Of a stretch of 64,000 nucleotides of DNA, positions 8,501-17,389 are shown in pieces (position 1 is the stretch's first letter; each line of letters opens with the position of its first letter). Below the pieces are notes generated by a model that made no database searches, was not told the origin of the DNA, and saw nothing but the letters and a program-made list of their open reading frames with translations. Position numbers and translations under genes: made by a program. The DNA lies in contig DHDP01000016.1 in NCBI GenBank assembly GCA_002399405.1, positions 1 through 64,000 on the forward strand, read 5' to 3'. This DNA is from Treponema sp. UBA4873 (GTDB taxonomy: Bacteria; Spirochaetota; Spirochaetia; Treponematales; Treponemataceae).

Positions 8501-9493
8501 CTAACGGAGCGCTTTTTTACCGGCCTCAAGCAGGGCGCGTTCACGGTTTCGCTTGCGTATAAAATCGCTCGTAAGAGCAATCAGCAGCAGGCCGCCTCTG
8601 GCGACATACTGCCAGAAGGCCGGAACGTTCACCATCGTCAGTCCCGTATTAAACGCCTGCAGAAGCAGAATACCGAGCGCTACGCCCGCCATGTCGCCGA
8701 CTCCTCCTGAGAATGCAACGCCGCCCAGAACGACAGCGGTAATTGCATCGAATTCAAGGTTGATATTTGCGGCAGGCTGCCCCGAATGCATGCGGGACGA
8801 AAATACTATGCCGCCCAGCGCACACAGAAGACCGAGCATCAGGAACATCACGTAATTAATACGTTTGGGATTCAAACCCGCAAGTCGCGCGGCAGCCTTA
8901 TTGCCGCCGACGGCGTATATGCTGCGTCCGAATTTTGTTTTGGCAAGTATAAAGCCGAATATAACCATAAGAATTATCATAAGCCAGACTGATACGGGAA
9001 TACCGATAATGCGTGCCTGTCCTAACGCTATGTACGACTGATTTTTGATAGATACAGGCTTTCCGCTGCAGATTATGTATGCCAGACCGCGGAATATGGC
9101 CTGCGAAACAAGCGTCGCAATAAACGCTTCAAGTTTTATTTCGTTAATCATGAATGCGTTGAACAATCCTACGGCCGCTCCGACGGTAAGTGTTATCAGA
9201 ATAACCGCACCGAACGGAATGCCTTTAGCCGCAAGAGTCGCACCGAGAACACCGCTGAATGCGACAAGAGATCCGGGAGTTAAATCACATAAAGAGCCTA
9301 TAATCAAATATGCTTCGCCTATTGCAACGAGACCTGTCAGAGAAGCTGCAAGAAGTATGTTAATAAGATTTGCCGTTGAAAAATAATTCGGATTTAACAA
9401 TGAAAATAAGATCACTACACCTATTATCGCGCCCAAAAGAATCAGTTTTCCGCCGGATAGTATGTCGGACAGTTTTTTGTTTCCAGTTCCCAT
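8501..9493 (-). CDS. sugar ABC transporter permease (AraH/RbsC type)
   Basis: 330 residues, a hydrophobic polytopic protein of the BPD_transp_2 family with about eight to ten membrane segments. Family features are the N-terminal LLGAIIGVVILFSLLNPNYF, the central LVAIGEAYLIIGSLCDLTPG, YAVGGNKAAARLAGLN in the cytoplasmic loop that contacts the ATPase, and AVVLGGVAFSGGVGDMAG. It would form the membrane channel for the sugar delivered by the binding protein encoded just downstream. It lies 16 nt after the ATPase gene and 40 nt before the binding-protein gene in the same direction, so it is operonic. It appears intact, unlike the binding protein. Confidence 0.9.
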   Translation of the reverse strand: MGTGNKKLSDILSGGKLILLGAIIGVVILFSLLNPNYFSTANLINILLAASLTGLVAIGEAYLIIGSLCDLTPGSLVAFSGVLGATLAAKGIPFGAVILITLTVGAAVGLFNAFMINEIKLEAFIATLVSQAIFRGLAYIICSGKPVSIKNQSYIALGQARIIGIPVSVWLMIILMVIFGFILAKTKFGRSIYAVGGNKAAARLAGLNPKRINYVMFLMLGLLCALGGIVFSSRMHSGQPAANINLEFDAITAVVLGGVAFSGGVGDMAGVALGILLLQAFNTGLTMVNVPAFWQYVARGGLLLIALTSDFIRKRNRERALLEAGKKALR

Positions 9494-9509
9494 TTTTTCC
9501 CTTCCTTAA

Positions 9510-11027
9510 TTAATATGCTTCTTTTATAAACTCTTGATCCGCCATAGCGAGGCTCAGAAGTTTATGCTCCGTCGCATCTTCACGCGTGACTTCGCCGCTT
9601 ATTCTATGGTTTTTCATAACAATGATACGGTCGGAAAGCCCTATAATTTCCGGCAGCTCGCTTGAAATCAGAATTACGCCGATGCCCTGTTTCGCAAATC
9701 TGCATATCATGTGGTAGAATTCGCTTTTGGCTCCTACATCTATCCCTTTCGTGGGTTCGTCGAGAATCAATACGCGGGGATGTATGGTCATGCTGCGTGC
9801 GACTATACATTTCTGCTGATTTCCGCCCGACAGTTCCACTATCTTTTTACGGGGATTCGGAGTTTTGATGCGGAATTCCTTTATCTGCTCATCTACTATC
9901 GCGGATTCTTTTTTTGTATTCAAAACACCGAACACACCGGAATTCTGATCCATAGCATCGATGACTATATTATTGGCGACATCAAGATTGGCCAGTATTC
10001 CCTGCATTTTACGGTCTTCGGGCACAAGGACAATGCCGTTCTTCATGGCGGCATGGGGATTTTTATTAAATATGCGTTTCCCCGACAGATAGATCTCTCC
10101 GGTCAGCATTTTATCGGCGCCGATGACAGCGCGCATAATTTCAGTGCGTCCGGCTCCTACGAGACCGGCGAAACCGAGCACTTCACCTTTGTGAAGCGTA
10201 AACGAAACGGGGTTTACATAATCGCTTGATACGTTTTTTACTTCAAGAAGGACGTCCCCGATTTTTTTATCGCGGTCAAGCGTTGTGAAAATATCTCCCA
10301 AATCGCGCCCGACCATATATTTTATCATTTCGCTTTCTTCTGAGGTTTTAGCGTCAAGCAGTGTTATAAAACGGCCGTCTTTAAAAATCGCCACTTTATC
10401 CGCAATCTGTTTTATTTCCTTCATGCGGTGCGAAACATATATTACGACCTTTCCCTCTCCGCGCAGTTTTCTGATTACGGAAAACAAACTGTTTATTTCC
10501 GAATCGCTTAAAGAGGCCGTAGGCTCGTCGAAGCATATGCATTTGAGATTCTCCCTGCTGTATGCTTTCATTATTTCCACCATCTGCTGATATGCTGTTG
10601 AAAGATTTTTCACTATTGCAGTAGGTTTTATAGGCAGCCCGAAATCCTTAATTACTTTCTCCGCTCTGCGGTTCATCTCTGCCGTGTCGATGATGCCCAA
10701 CTTGCCTGCAGGCTGCCTTCCTAAAAAAATATTTTCAGCAACAGAAAGTTCCAAAAAAATCTGTCTTTCCTGATAAATGACACTTACGCCCGATTCGATT
10801 GCCTGATGCGGTGTTGAAAAATGAACGGGAACGCCGTTAAGCAGATATTCTCCGTTTGTCGGCTGATAATCGCCGTTAAGAATTTTGAGCAGCGTCGATT
10901 TTCCCGCCCCGTTTTCACCGACGAATGCAAGAACCTCTCCGCCTTCGGCCCTGAAACTGACATTATCAAGCGCCCTTACACCGGGGAAAAACTTTGTAAT
11001 ATGCCGGAACTCAACTGACTGTTTCAT
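9510..11027 (-). CDS. sugar ABC transporter ATPase (AraG/RbsA/MglA type)
   Basis: 505 residues with two fused ATP-binding cassettes, typical of arabinose, ribose and galactose importers. The first cassette has Walker A GENGAGKST, a degenerate signature LSTAYQQMVEI and Walker B CICFDEPTASLS. The second has GLVGAGRTE in place of a canonical Walker A, the signature LSGGNQQK and LILDEPTKGIDVG. This asymmetry is normal for the family. It is the first gene of the ATPase-permease-binding protein operon. The upstream region carries the putative AraC operator B at 11098-11123 and an extended -10-like TGC-TATAAA on the minus strand. The substrate is not fixed by sequence; arabinose or galactose is plausible from binding-protein similarity. 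Confidence 0.92.
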   Translation of the reverse strand: MKQSVEFRHITKFFPGVRALDNVSFRAEGGEVLAFVGENGAGKSTLLKILNGDYQPTNGEYLLNGVPVHFSTPHQAIESGVSVIYQERQIFLELSVAENIFLGRQPAGKLGIIDTAEMNRRAEKVIKDFGLPIKPTAIVKNLSTAYQQMVEIMKAYSRENLKCICFDEPTASLSDSEINSLFSVIRKLRGEGKVVIYVSHRMKEIKQIADKVAIFKDGRFITLLDAKTSEESEMIKYMVGRDLGDIFTTLDRDKKIGDVLLEVKNVSSDYVNPVSFTLHKGEVLGFAGLVGAGRTEIMRAVIGADKMLTGEIYLSGKRIFNKNPHAAMKNGIVLVPEDRKMQGILANLDVANNIVIDAMDQNSGVFGVLNTKKESAIVDEQIKEFRIKTPNPRKKIVELSGGNQQKCIVARSMTIHPRVLILDEPTKGIDVGAKSEFYHMICRFAKQGIGVILISSELPEIIGLSDRIIVMKNHRISGEVTREDATEHKLLSLAMADQEFIKEAY

Positions 11028-11097
11028 TGTATCAACTCCATACTTTCCTGATTAAAAAAATTATCGCACGGTTTATAGCATAGGGCATTAAATAAAT

Positions 11098-11123
11098 TTG
11101 CTCATTTATTGTAAAAAATTGCT
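11098..11123 (+). promoter_or_regulatory. putative AraC-type operator (site B)
   Basis: TTGC half-sites start at 11098 and 11119, 21 bp apart, with the same 18-mer as site A (TTATTGTAAAAAATTGCT at 11106-11123). It lies between the divergent ABC transporter operon and the aldose epimerase gene, close upstream of the probable minus-strand promoter. Activation of both directions by the AraC-type regulator is inferred. Confidence 0.6.
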
Positions 11124-11169
11124 ATAGAAATTTAGTAACGATGCCAGTAAGGTTTTGTTTAGGTTTTAT

Positions 11170-12120
11170 ATGGGAAATATTTACAGTATTGCAAATAACA
11201 AAATGACACTGCAGCTTACGCCGTACGGTGCGTCGATGCGGCATTTAAAACTTTGCGACGGCAGCGAACCTCTTCTGAGCCTTGCTTCCGAAAACGATTA
11301 CATCAGGGATTCTTCCTATGCGGGAACAGTAATAGCTCCCGCGGGCGGTAGAATAAAAAACGGGGAAATTACTATAATAGACAAAACTTTTTCATTAACA
11401 AAAAATGAAGGGAAAAATATGCTTCACAGCGGACGCTGTTCTTCCGCCAGAAGAATATGGGAAGTCGGTTCCGTAAGAAAAGAATCGGTATCGTTCATCT
11501 GCAGGCTTGAAGACGGCGCGGATGGATTTCCCGGCAGCAGAATAATTACGGCGGAATATGCGCTTGATTACAGAAGCATCGTTCTTAACATAAGATGTAC
11601 GACTGACAAACCTACATATTTTAATCCTACGACACATGCATATTGGAACTTTCATCAAACTAAGTCTGCGCTTGACCATGCGCTTGTTATGTCAGCCAAA
11701 TATTATTGGCTCAACGACGAAACATTTGTCCCTGTTATGCGTATTCCGGTGAAGCCTCATTCTTCGTTCAGCTTCGTAAGGAGAATAACAATGAACGACG
11801 CTGTAAAGCGCGGCGATCAGTTCAATCAGCTTAAAGACGGAAAGGGATACAACAACGCTTTCTGCGCAGCAAAAGCCGTGCTGTCATACGGCAGTCTGTC
11901 GATGACGTATACGACGAACGCTTCGTGCATTTGGCTGTACAGCGGAGGATATCTTGATTCTTCAACCAAACTGATATGCAGAAAGGACGGAAAAAACATA
12001 CTGACTGATGCGGAATCTTCGTGCGGCATTGCACTGGAAGGTTCAGATGTATACAATCACCGCGTTACTGAACCCGGTGATATCTTCAACCGGACTTTTT
12101 CCTTTACATTCAATATATAA
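11170..12120 (+). CDS. galM: aldose 1-epimerase
   Basis: 316 residues from the ATG at 11170; a TTG at 11155 is possible but less likely. Galactose mutarotase fold that interconverts alpha and beta anomers of aldoses. Family landmarks are LTPYGASMRHL near the N-terminus, NMLHSG with the first catalytic His, NPTTHAYWNFH with the second His, and ALEGSDVYNH near the C-terminus with the catalytic Glu. No signal peptide, so cytoplasmic. It is divergent from the sugar ABC transporter, sharing the intergenic operator B, and so probably acts on the imported sugar. The upstream Shine-Dalgarno is weak. The -10 candidates after the operator are poorer than those of the AraC-type gene, consistent with activator dependence. 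Confidence 0.82.
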   Translation: MGNIYSIANNKMTLQLTPYGASMRHLKLCDGSEPLLSLASENDYIRDSSYAGTVIAPAGGRIKNGEITIIDKTFSLTKNEGKNMLHSGRCSSARRIWEVGSVRKESVSFICRLEDGADGFPGSRIITAEYALDYRSIVLNIRCTTDKPTYFNPTTHAYWNFHQTKSALDHALVMSAKYYWLNDETFVPVMRIPVKPHSSFSFVRRITMNDAVKRGDQFNQLKDGKGYNNAFCAAKAVLSYGSLSMTYTTNASCIWLYSGGYLDSSTKLICRKDGKNILTDAESSCGIALEGSDVYNHRVTEPGDIFNRTFSFTFNI

Positions 12121-12204
12121 TAGGGAAACTCCACAATGTTATTGCCGCAGATATGCGTTTATGCTATACTGCATGGCATATTTATGTATTAGGAGTGTAT
12201 AAAT

Positions 12205-13485
12205 ATGCAGTCTGATATACGCTTTGTGGAAGGCGGTGTTACTGCCCCCGCCGGATTTACGGCGAACGGTATTTTGTGCCGCATAAAGGAAAGCCGGAGA
12301 ACGAACGACACGGCTCTTATATTTTCTGAAAAATCGTGTACGGCGGCCGGCGTTTTTACGCAGAACCGTGTGCAGGCGGAGAGTGTAAAACTCACGAAGA
12401 AAAATATTTCCGACGGACGTATGCAGGCTGCCGTTGCGAACAGCGGAAATGCGAACGCGTGTACCGGAAAACAGGGGGCGGAAAACGCATACCGCATGGC
12501 AAAATCGGCGGCGGATGCTCTCGGACTTTCTCCCGACGATGTGATTGTCTGTTCCACCGGCGTCATCGGTCAGCAGCTGCCTGTTGAAAAAATCGAAGCG
12601 AAGATGGCGGAGCTTGCGGCAGGGCTGTCCAAAAAGGGACATGAGGAAGCTCGCGTCGCTATCATGACGACTGATACGCACTACAAGGAATGCGCCGTGC
12701 AGTTTACGCTCGGCGGACGCATCGTGACAATCGGAACAATGTGCAAGGGAAGCGGCATGATTCACATCAACATGGGAACGATGCTCGGCTTTATTACGAC
12801 CGACTGCGCAATTTCCGCACCGATGCTTGACAAAGCGCTTCGCGAAAGTATTCTCGGTACGTACAACTGCGTGTCGATAGACGGCGACACAAGTACGAAC
12901 GACACGCTTACGATTATGGCAAACGGCATGGCAGAAAACAGGGAGATTACGGAGGCCGGCGCGGATTACGACGCATTCCTTGCGGCTCTTGATGAAGTTA
13001 ATACTGTCATGGCGAAAAAAATTGCAGCCGACGGCGAAGGCGCTTCCCGTCTCATCGAATGCACGGTTGACGGCGCAAAAGACGTACCGACTGCGCGCGC
13101 ACTTGCAAAGGAAGTCATCGGCTCGAATCTTGTTAAGGCCGCGATGTTCGGTAAGGACGCGAATTGGGGACGCATTCTGTGCGCGCTCGGCTACAGCGGA
13201 CAGTCCTTCACGCCGGAAAAGACATCCGTATATTTTTCAAGCAGCGCCGGAGCTCAGCGGTATTTTACGCCGGGCCAGGACGACATCGTGAACGGCGGGC
13301 AGAAAATAAAAGTCTTCGATCACGGCGTGCCGCTCGACTTCGACGAAGAACTGGCGGAAAAAATATTGAGCGAGGAAGCCGTCGAAATTCTTGTGACGAT
13401 GGAAGACGGGCCGGCAGAAGGGCGTGCGTGGGGATGCGATCTTACGTACGATTACGTGAAAATTAACGGAGATTATAGAACATAA
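12205..13485 (+). CDS. argJ: bifunctional ornithine acetyltransferase / N-acetylglutamate synthase
   Basis: 426 residues. ArgJ transfers acetyl from N-acetylornithine to glutamate, and often makes N-acetylglutamate from acetyl-CoA, in arginine synthesis. Family features: GVFTQNRVQAESV near the start, ANSGNANACTG, CSTGVIGQQLP, and the self-cleavage region KGSGMIHINMGTML at 181-194, where Thr192 is the expected nucleophile released by autoproteolysis. The usual residue before that Thr is Ala; here it is Gly, a mild oddity. The usual Pro in MIHPN is Ile. The start is supported by TAGGAG upstream. The stop overlaps the argB start (TAATG), so the two are translationally coupled. Confidence 0.95.
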   Translation: MQSDIRFVEGGVTAPAGFTANGILCRIKESRRTNDTALIFSEKSCTAAGVFTQNRVQAESVKLTKKNISDGRMQAAVANSGNANACTGKQGAENAYRMAKSAADALGLSPDDVIVCSTGVIGQQLPVEKIEAKMAELAAGLSKKGHEEARVAIMTTDTHYKECAVQFTLGGRIVTIGTMCKGSGMIHINMGTMLGFITTDCAISAPMLDKALRESILGTYNCVSIDGDTSTNDTLTIMANGMAENREITEAGADYDAFLAALDEVNTVMAKKIAADGEGASRLIECTVDGAKDVPTARALAKEVIGSNLVKAAMFGKDANWGRILCALGYSGQSFTPEKTSVYFSSSAGAQRYFTPGQDDIVNGGQKIKVFDHGVPLDFDEELAEKILSEEAVEILVTMEDGPAEGRAWGCDLTYDYVKINGDYRT

Positions 13486-14390
13486 TGTCTGATATAGAAA
13501 TACAGAAGGATGAAAACCGCGGGCGCACGCTCGACAACGCCCACTGGGCAGACGTTCTTGTACAGGCAATGCCGTACTTTAAGATGTGGGTCGGTAAAAT
13601 CGTCGTCGTGAAGTACGGCGGCAACGCGATGCTTAACGACGACCTCAAGGCCGCAGTTATGAAAGACCTTGTGCTGCTCAACACGATCGGCGTACATGTC
13701 GTACTGGTGCACGGCGGGGGGCCCGAAATTAACAAAATGCTCGAGCGGGTCGGAAAGGAAAGCAAATTCGTCAACGGTCTCCGGTACACCGATTCCGAGA
13801 CGATGGAAATAGTGGAGATGGTGCTTACCGGAAAACTTAACAAAGAGATTGTCGGTATGCTGCTTCAGGAAGGCGGTCAGGCTGTCGGTCTGAGCGGCGT
13901 AGACAACGGTATGCTCCGCGCGCGGAAGATAGACAAGGACGGCACGGACCTCGGACTTGTCGGAGAAGTAACGGAAGTTCATCCTGAGATTGCCGAGTCG
14001 CTTCTGAACAGGGGATTCATACCCGTCATTTCGACTGTCGCACTCGGAGAGCAGGGCGACACGAACCGCTACAATATCAACGCCGACACTGCGTCCGCAA
14101 AGATCGCCGTCGCGCTCAAAGCGGAAAAATTCGTTCAGCTCACGAACGTGCCGGGTGTTCTCAAGGATATGAACGATCCGAAGTCGCTCATTACGCGCAT
14201 TCCCATGCCGACGGTGCCGCAGCTTATTGAAAACGGCACGATTGCAGGCGGTATGATTCCGAAAGTGGAGTGCTGCATGACGGCGCTCAAAGGCGGCGTT
14301 CCTCGCACGCATATCATCGACGGACGTGTTCCGCACTCGCTCCTTATCGAGATGTTCAGCGACCGCGGTATCGGCACGATGATTTACTGA
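13485..14390 (+). CDS. argB: acetylglutamate kinase
   Basis: 301 residues. Phosphorylates N-acetylglutamate, the second step of arginine synthesis. Amino-acid kinase fold with the phosphate-binding VVKYGGNAM, the Gly-rich HGGGPEINKML, the substrate loop ALGEQGDTNRYNINAD and the C-terminal GGMIPKVECCMTAL. Length and motifs are normal. Its ATG overlaps the argJ stop by one base. About 22 nt after its stop begins a large surface-protein gene, and argD follows that, so arginine genes flank an unrelated gene. No argC is visible in the window. Confidence 0.96.
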   Translation: MSDIEIQKDENRGRTLDNAHWADVLVQAMPYFKMWVGKIVVVKYGGNAMLNDDLKAAVMKDLVLLNTIGVHVVLVHGGGPEINKMLERVGKESKFVNGLRYTDSETMEIVEMVLTGKLNKEIVGMLLQEGGQAVGLSGVDNGMLRARKIDKDGTDLGLVGEVTEVHPEIAESLLNRGFIPVISTVALGEQGDTNRYNINADTASAKIAVALKAEKFVQLTNVPGVLKDMNDPKSLITRIPMPTVPQLIENGTIAGGMIPKVECCMTALKGGVPRTHIIDGRVPHSLLIEMFSDRGIGTMIY

Positions 14391-14412
14391 GCAACAAGCG
14401 GCGTACAGACGC

Positions 14413-17358
14413 ATGAACGGTTCGAATAAAATAGAATTGATTTCCGCAGTTATGCTGCTGTGTACGGCGGCATTTTCACATGCGTCCGAATACCGGCAGC
14501 TCCGCATTGTCTCGGTGCTTCCGACGAAATATTTCGATATTATTTTCCCGAAGGAATGCGCATATACCGCGCAGCTCATCGCCGAGCACGGAGACGGGTT
14601 CTACGAAGAGGCGTGCGGTAAACTCAAGCTTACGAAAACATTCCGTATGCCCGTCGTCATCTCTCCCGATTCGGATGTGCTGTCCGTTTCGTATACGGCT
14701 TCTCCGTATAACCGCATCGTAATTTACGACGCGCTTCCCGATTCGGGTACGGCATACTACGGAAACACGCTGCTGGGCGAGTTCAACAGGGAAGTCGTGC
14801 GGGCGGTAAGCCTTTCGCTTCGTACGCCGTTCTGGCAGTTCATGTCGTCCTTTCTTTCTATAGATGCGCTGCAGCCCGCGTATCTGCTCAACATGCCGCT
14901 CTCGTTTGTCGAGGGGGCGTGTGCGACTGCGGGCAGCGACGACGAGAGGACTCTTCTCGACGACCGTGCGCTGCTCCGGCTTCTGTCACAGGCGAAACTG
15001 GAAAATAAATTTCCGTCGTGGATGCAGGCGGCCGGTGCACGCGACATTTATCCCGGCGAAAAACTCGCGCAGGCGGCGGGCAGCGCTTTTGCGGCGTATC
15101 TGCAGCAGCGGTACGGAATGCAGCAGTACGTTAATTACTGGCATGCGGCCGGAGAGATACACCTGTTTTCACTTACGGCGGGAATTTTCAAAACCGTCTA
15201 CAATGAGGATTTGCGGAAAGTATGGAACGATTTTAAAGACACAGTTCCGCTTCCGGCCGATATGGAAAAGATGAATGCAGTCGATTCCTGCACCGCTCCG
15301 GTGTTTCCCCGTGATTACGACAGTCTTGCAGAATATATTGTGACTGGTCCGTACGGCACTATCTGGTACGACGATGCGCGCCATGAAGTCGATATACTGT
15401 CCCCCGAAGGAAAAAGAAGCCGCCTGTTTATTGCGACGGACATAATGCGGCTCTCGCTGTCGGAAGACGGTCAGTATCTGGCCGTAACGTACACGGCGCA
15501 GGGAACGAAGGAACAGTTTCCGAAATACAGGGTACGGGTGTACAACGTTCCGGGCAGAACATTTCTGCGGCCCGAATATCAGCTCCGCGACGGCTGTATC
15601 GTGAAGTGTTCCGACGGAACGATTGCAGTCGCTGGCGTATACGCATACATGCAGCGGGCCGAGCTCCGCGTTTATAAAATCAATGCAGGTACGGAACTTT
15701 TCTTAGTGTACAAACGCGCGTTTCCGCAGCGTGTTGTGCCGTACATGACAGTGTCTTCTTCTGCCGGCAGCGTTTCGTGTCTGCTTATTAACGGGGATAC
15801 GCGTATGCTTTTTACGGCTGATACCGCCGGCGGCAACGAGCGGTCGTGGATGCTTCCGTACATGATAACAAACATGCAGTATGCGTCCGGCAGACTGGTG
15901 TTCGCATATCTGCCTGAAGAGCCCGGGGCGTTCTCCCGTCCGGGATACATACAGCTTGACGGGCAGGGAAATCCTTCTTCTGTTCTGCTTCTGGATGCGG
16001 ACGTTTCGGGCGGTGTGCACGATCCGTCTCTCCGGGGGAATTCACTGATATACAGCGCTCATAAGTCGTCGCATTTTGAGCTGCGCTCGGTTTCTACAGA
16101 TGAGCTTCCTTTCGTTTCGGTTGAAATTGTTAAAAATGAAAATGCGGTTCCGGCTTTTGTTCCGGAGAGTGTCCCTGTGATTGAAAAAAAGGAAACGGAT
16201 GATTCCGGCGGTGCTGCGAAGGAAAAATTTCTGGGAGAGTATGAGCTTAAGGGATATAATCCTCTTCCGTATATGTTCCGCGGAGTGTGGATTCCCATGC
16301 TCCCGCTGTACAAGTTTTCGGTTGATGACAGCGAATACGAGCTTGCCCCCGGCATCGGAGTGACGTATCTGACTCAGAGCGATCCGACGGACAGTACGGA
16401 AGGAGTATTGTCGTTCAGCACGGCGTTCGCCGATCCCGCTACTGATTATCAGACGTTCAACGACGACTATACGTTTTCCGCGTTTGTTAAAAACAGCAGC
16501 CTGCCCGTCGACATCGCGCTGGGCGGTACATGGCAGTTTACGGAAGACGGCGACTATACACTGCAGACGCTCTGCGCAGCGCAGTGGCTTATTCCGCTCG
16601 GTATGAGTTATCAGAATCTCACGTTCACGGCAAAGCAGCTGCTTACGTTGTCCACAAGTTACACAGATACTGATACGGGAACAACGGAAAAAAAATCAGG
16701 TTGGACTCCTCTCCGGGACTCCTACCAGGAAAATTGTTTTTCGCTTGCCGGATCATACAGCAATTATCATCAGACAGGCATCAGCGCGTACGAACAGCTC
16801 GGTTTTGAAACGGGACTCACGCTGGTGCTCGATTACGATTCGCAGAAGACGACTGTAAATGAAGACGGATCGACGGACCCGAGTAAAATCGGTTTTGTAA
16901 TAGACCTCGGATTTAAATTGCCGCACGTTCTGCCGTTTCCGTATCTTAACAATTTAGTGCTCGGTATGCCGCTTACCGTGCACTCGCAGTGGTACGGCGA
17001 AAGCGGAACTTCGTGCGACACATACGCGGAAGTGCTGATAGTCGGATGGGAATCTCAGTTCGGCATTCCCGTTCTGAATTTGTACATGACGCGGGCGGGA
17101 TTGAAAGCCGGATACGATATGCAGCTTACGTACGATACGCTTGCGTTACCGGATCCCGATATCCGCAGCATCGGTGATTATATCGAAGTTCTGAAAAAGG
17201 CTTCATGGAATGATTATGTGTACCTCACGACAGATGCGGTGCTTTCACCTGTTGCGGGATTCATGACGTCTCTGCAGGTGACTGCGGGTGTACAGTACCG
17301 GTATTATATACGCAGAAATGCATTCAGGATTGCGGCAGTGATAAAAGCTGAAATGTGA
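14413..17358 (+). CDS. large secreted protein: degenerate peptidase-MA-like, propeller and beta-barrel regions
   Basis: 981 residues with a signal peptide (LISAVMLLCTAAFSHA). Residues ~30-280 resemble a peptidase_MA/gluzincin fold. Where a catalytic HExxH is expected the sequence reads NREVVRA, followed by the usual LSFVEGACA, so it is probably a non-catalytic relative. Residues ~290-570 have short repeated strands suggesting a TolB/WD40-like propeller (RLSLSEDGQYLAVTY). From ~610 the protein alternates strands with aromatic ends (GIGVTYLTQSD, VDIALGGTWQF, VTAGVQYRYYI) like an outer-membrane barrel. Inferred to be a surface or outer-membrane protein. It sits between argB and argD in the same direction, probably co-transcribed, for no obvious metabolic reason. 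Domain calls are by eye. Confidence 0.65.
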   Translation: MNGSNKIELISAVMLLCTAAFSHASEYRQLRIVSVLPTKYFDIIFPKECAYTAQLIAEHGDGFYEEACGKLKLTKTFRMPVVISPDSDVLSVSYTASPYNRIVIYDALPDSGTAYYGNTLLGEFNREVVRAVSLSLRTPFWQFMSSFLSIDALQPAYLLNMPLSFVEGACATAGSDDERTLLDDRALLRLLSQAKLENKFPSWMQAAGARDIYPGEKLAQAAGSAFAAYLQQRYGMQQYVNYWHAAGEIHLFSLTAGIFKTVYNEDLRKVWNDFKDTVPLPADMEKMNAVDSCTAPVFPRDYDSLAEYIVTGPYGTIWYDDARHEVDILSPEGKRSRLFIATDIMRLSLSEDGQYLAVTYTAQGTKEQFPKYRVRVYNVPGRTFLRPEYQLRDGCIVKCSDGTIAVAGVYAYMQRAELRVYKINAGTELFLVYKRAFPQRVVPYMTVSSSAGSVSCLLINGDTRMLFTADTAGGNERSWMLPYMITNMQYASGRLVFAYLPEEPGAFSRPGYIQLDGQGNPSSVLLLDADVSGGVHDPSLRGNSLIYSAHKSSHFELRSVSTDELPFVSVEIVKNENAVPAFVPESVPVIEKKETDDSGGAAKEKFLGEYELKGYNPLPYMFRGVWIPMLPLYKFSVDDSEYELAPGIGVTYLTQSDPTDSTEGVLSFSTAFADPATDYQTFNDDYTFSAFVKNSSLPVDIALGGTWQFTEDGDYTLQTLCAAQWLIPLGMSYQNLTFTAKQLLTLSTSYTDTDTGTTEKKSGWTPLRDSYQENCFSLAGSYSNYHQTGISAYEQLGFETGLTLVLDYDSQKTTVNEDGSTDPSKIGFVIDLGFKLPHVLPFPYLNNLVLGMPLTVHSQWYGESGTSCDTYAEVLIVGWESQFGIPVLNLYMTRAGLKAGYDMQLTYDTLALPDPDIRSIGDYIEVLKKASWNDYVYLTTDAVLSPVAGFMTSLQVTAGVQYRYYIRRNAFRIAAVIKAEM

Positions 17359-17389
17359 AACAGATACGGAATTTTTACAGGAGTTCGTT

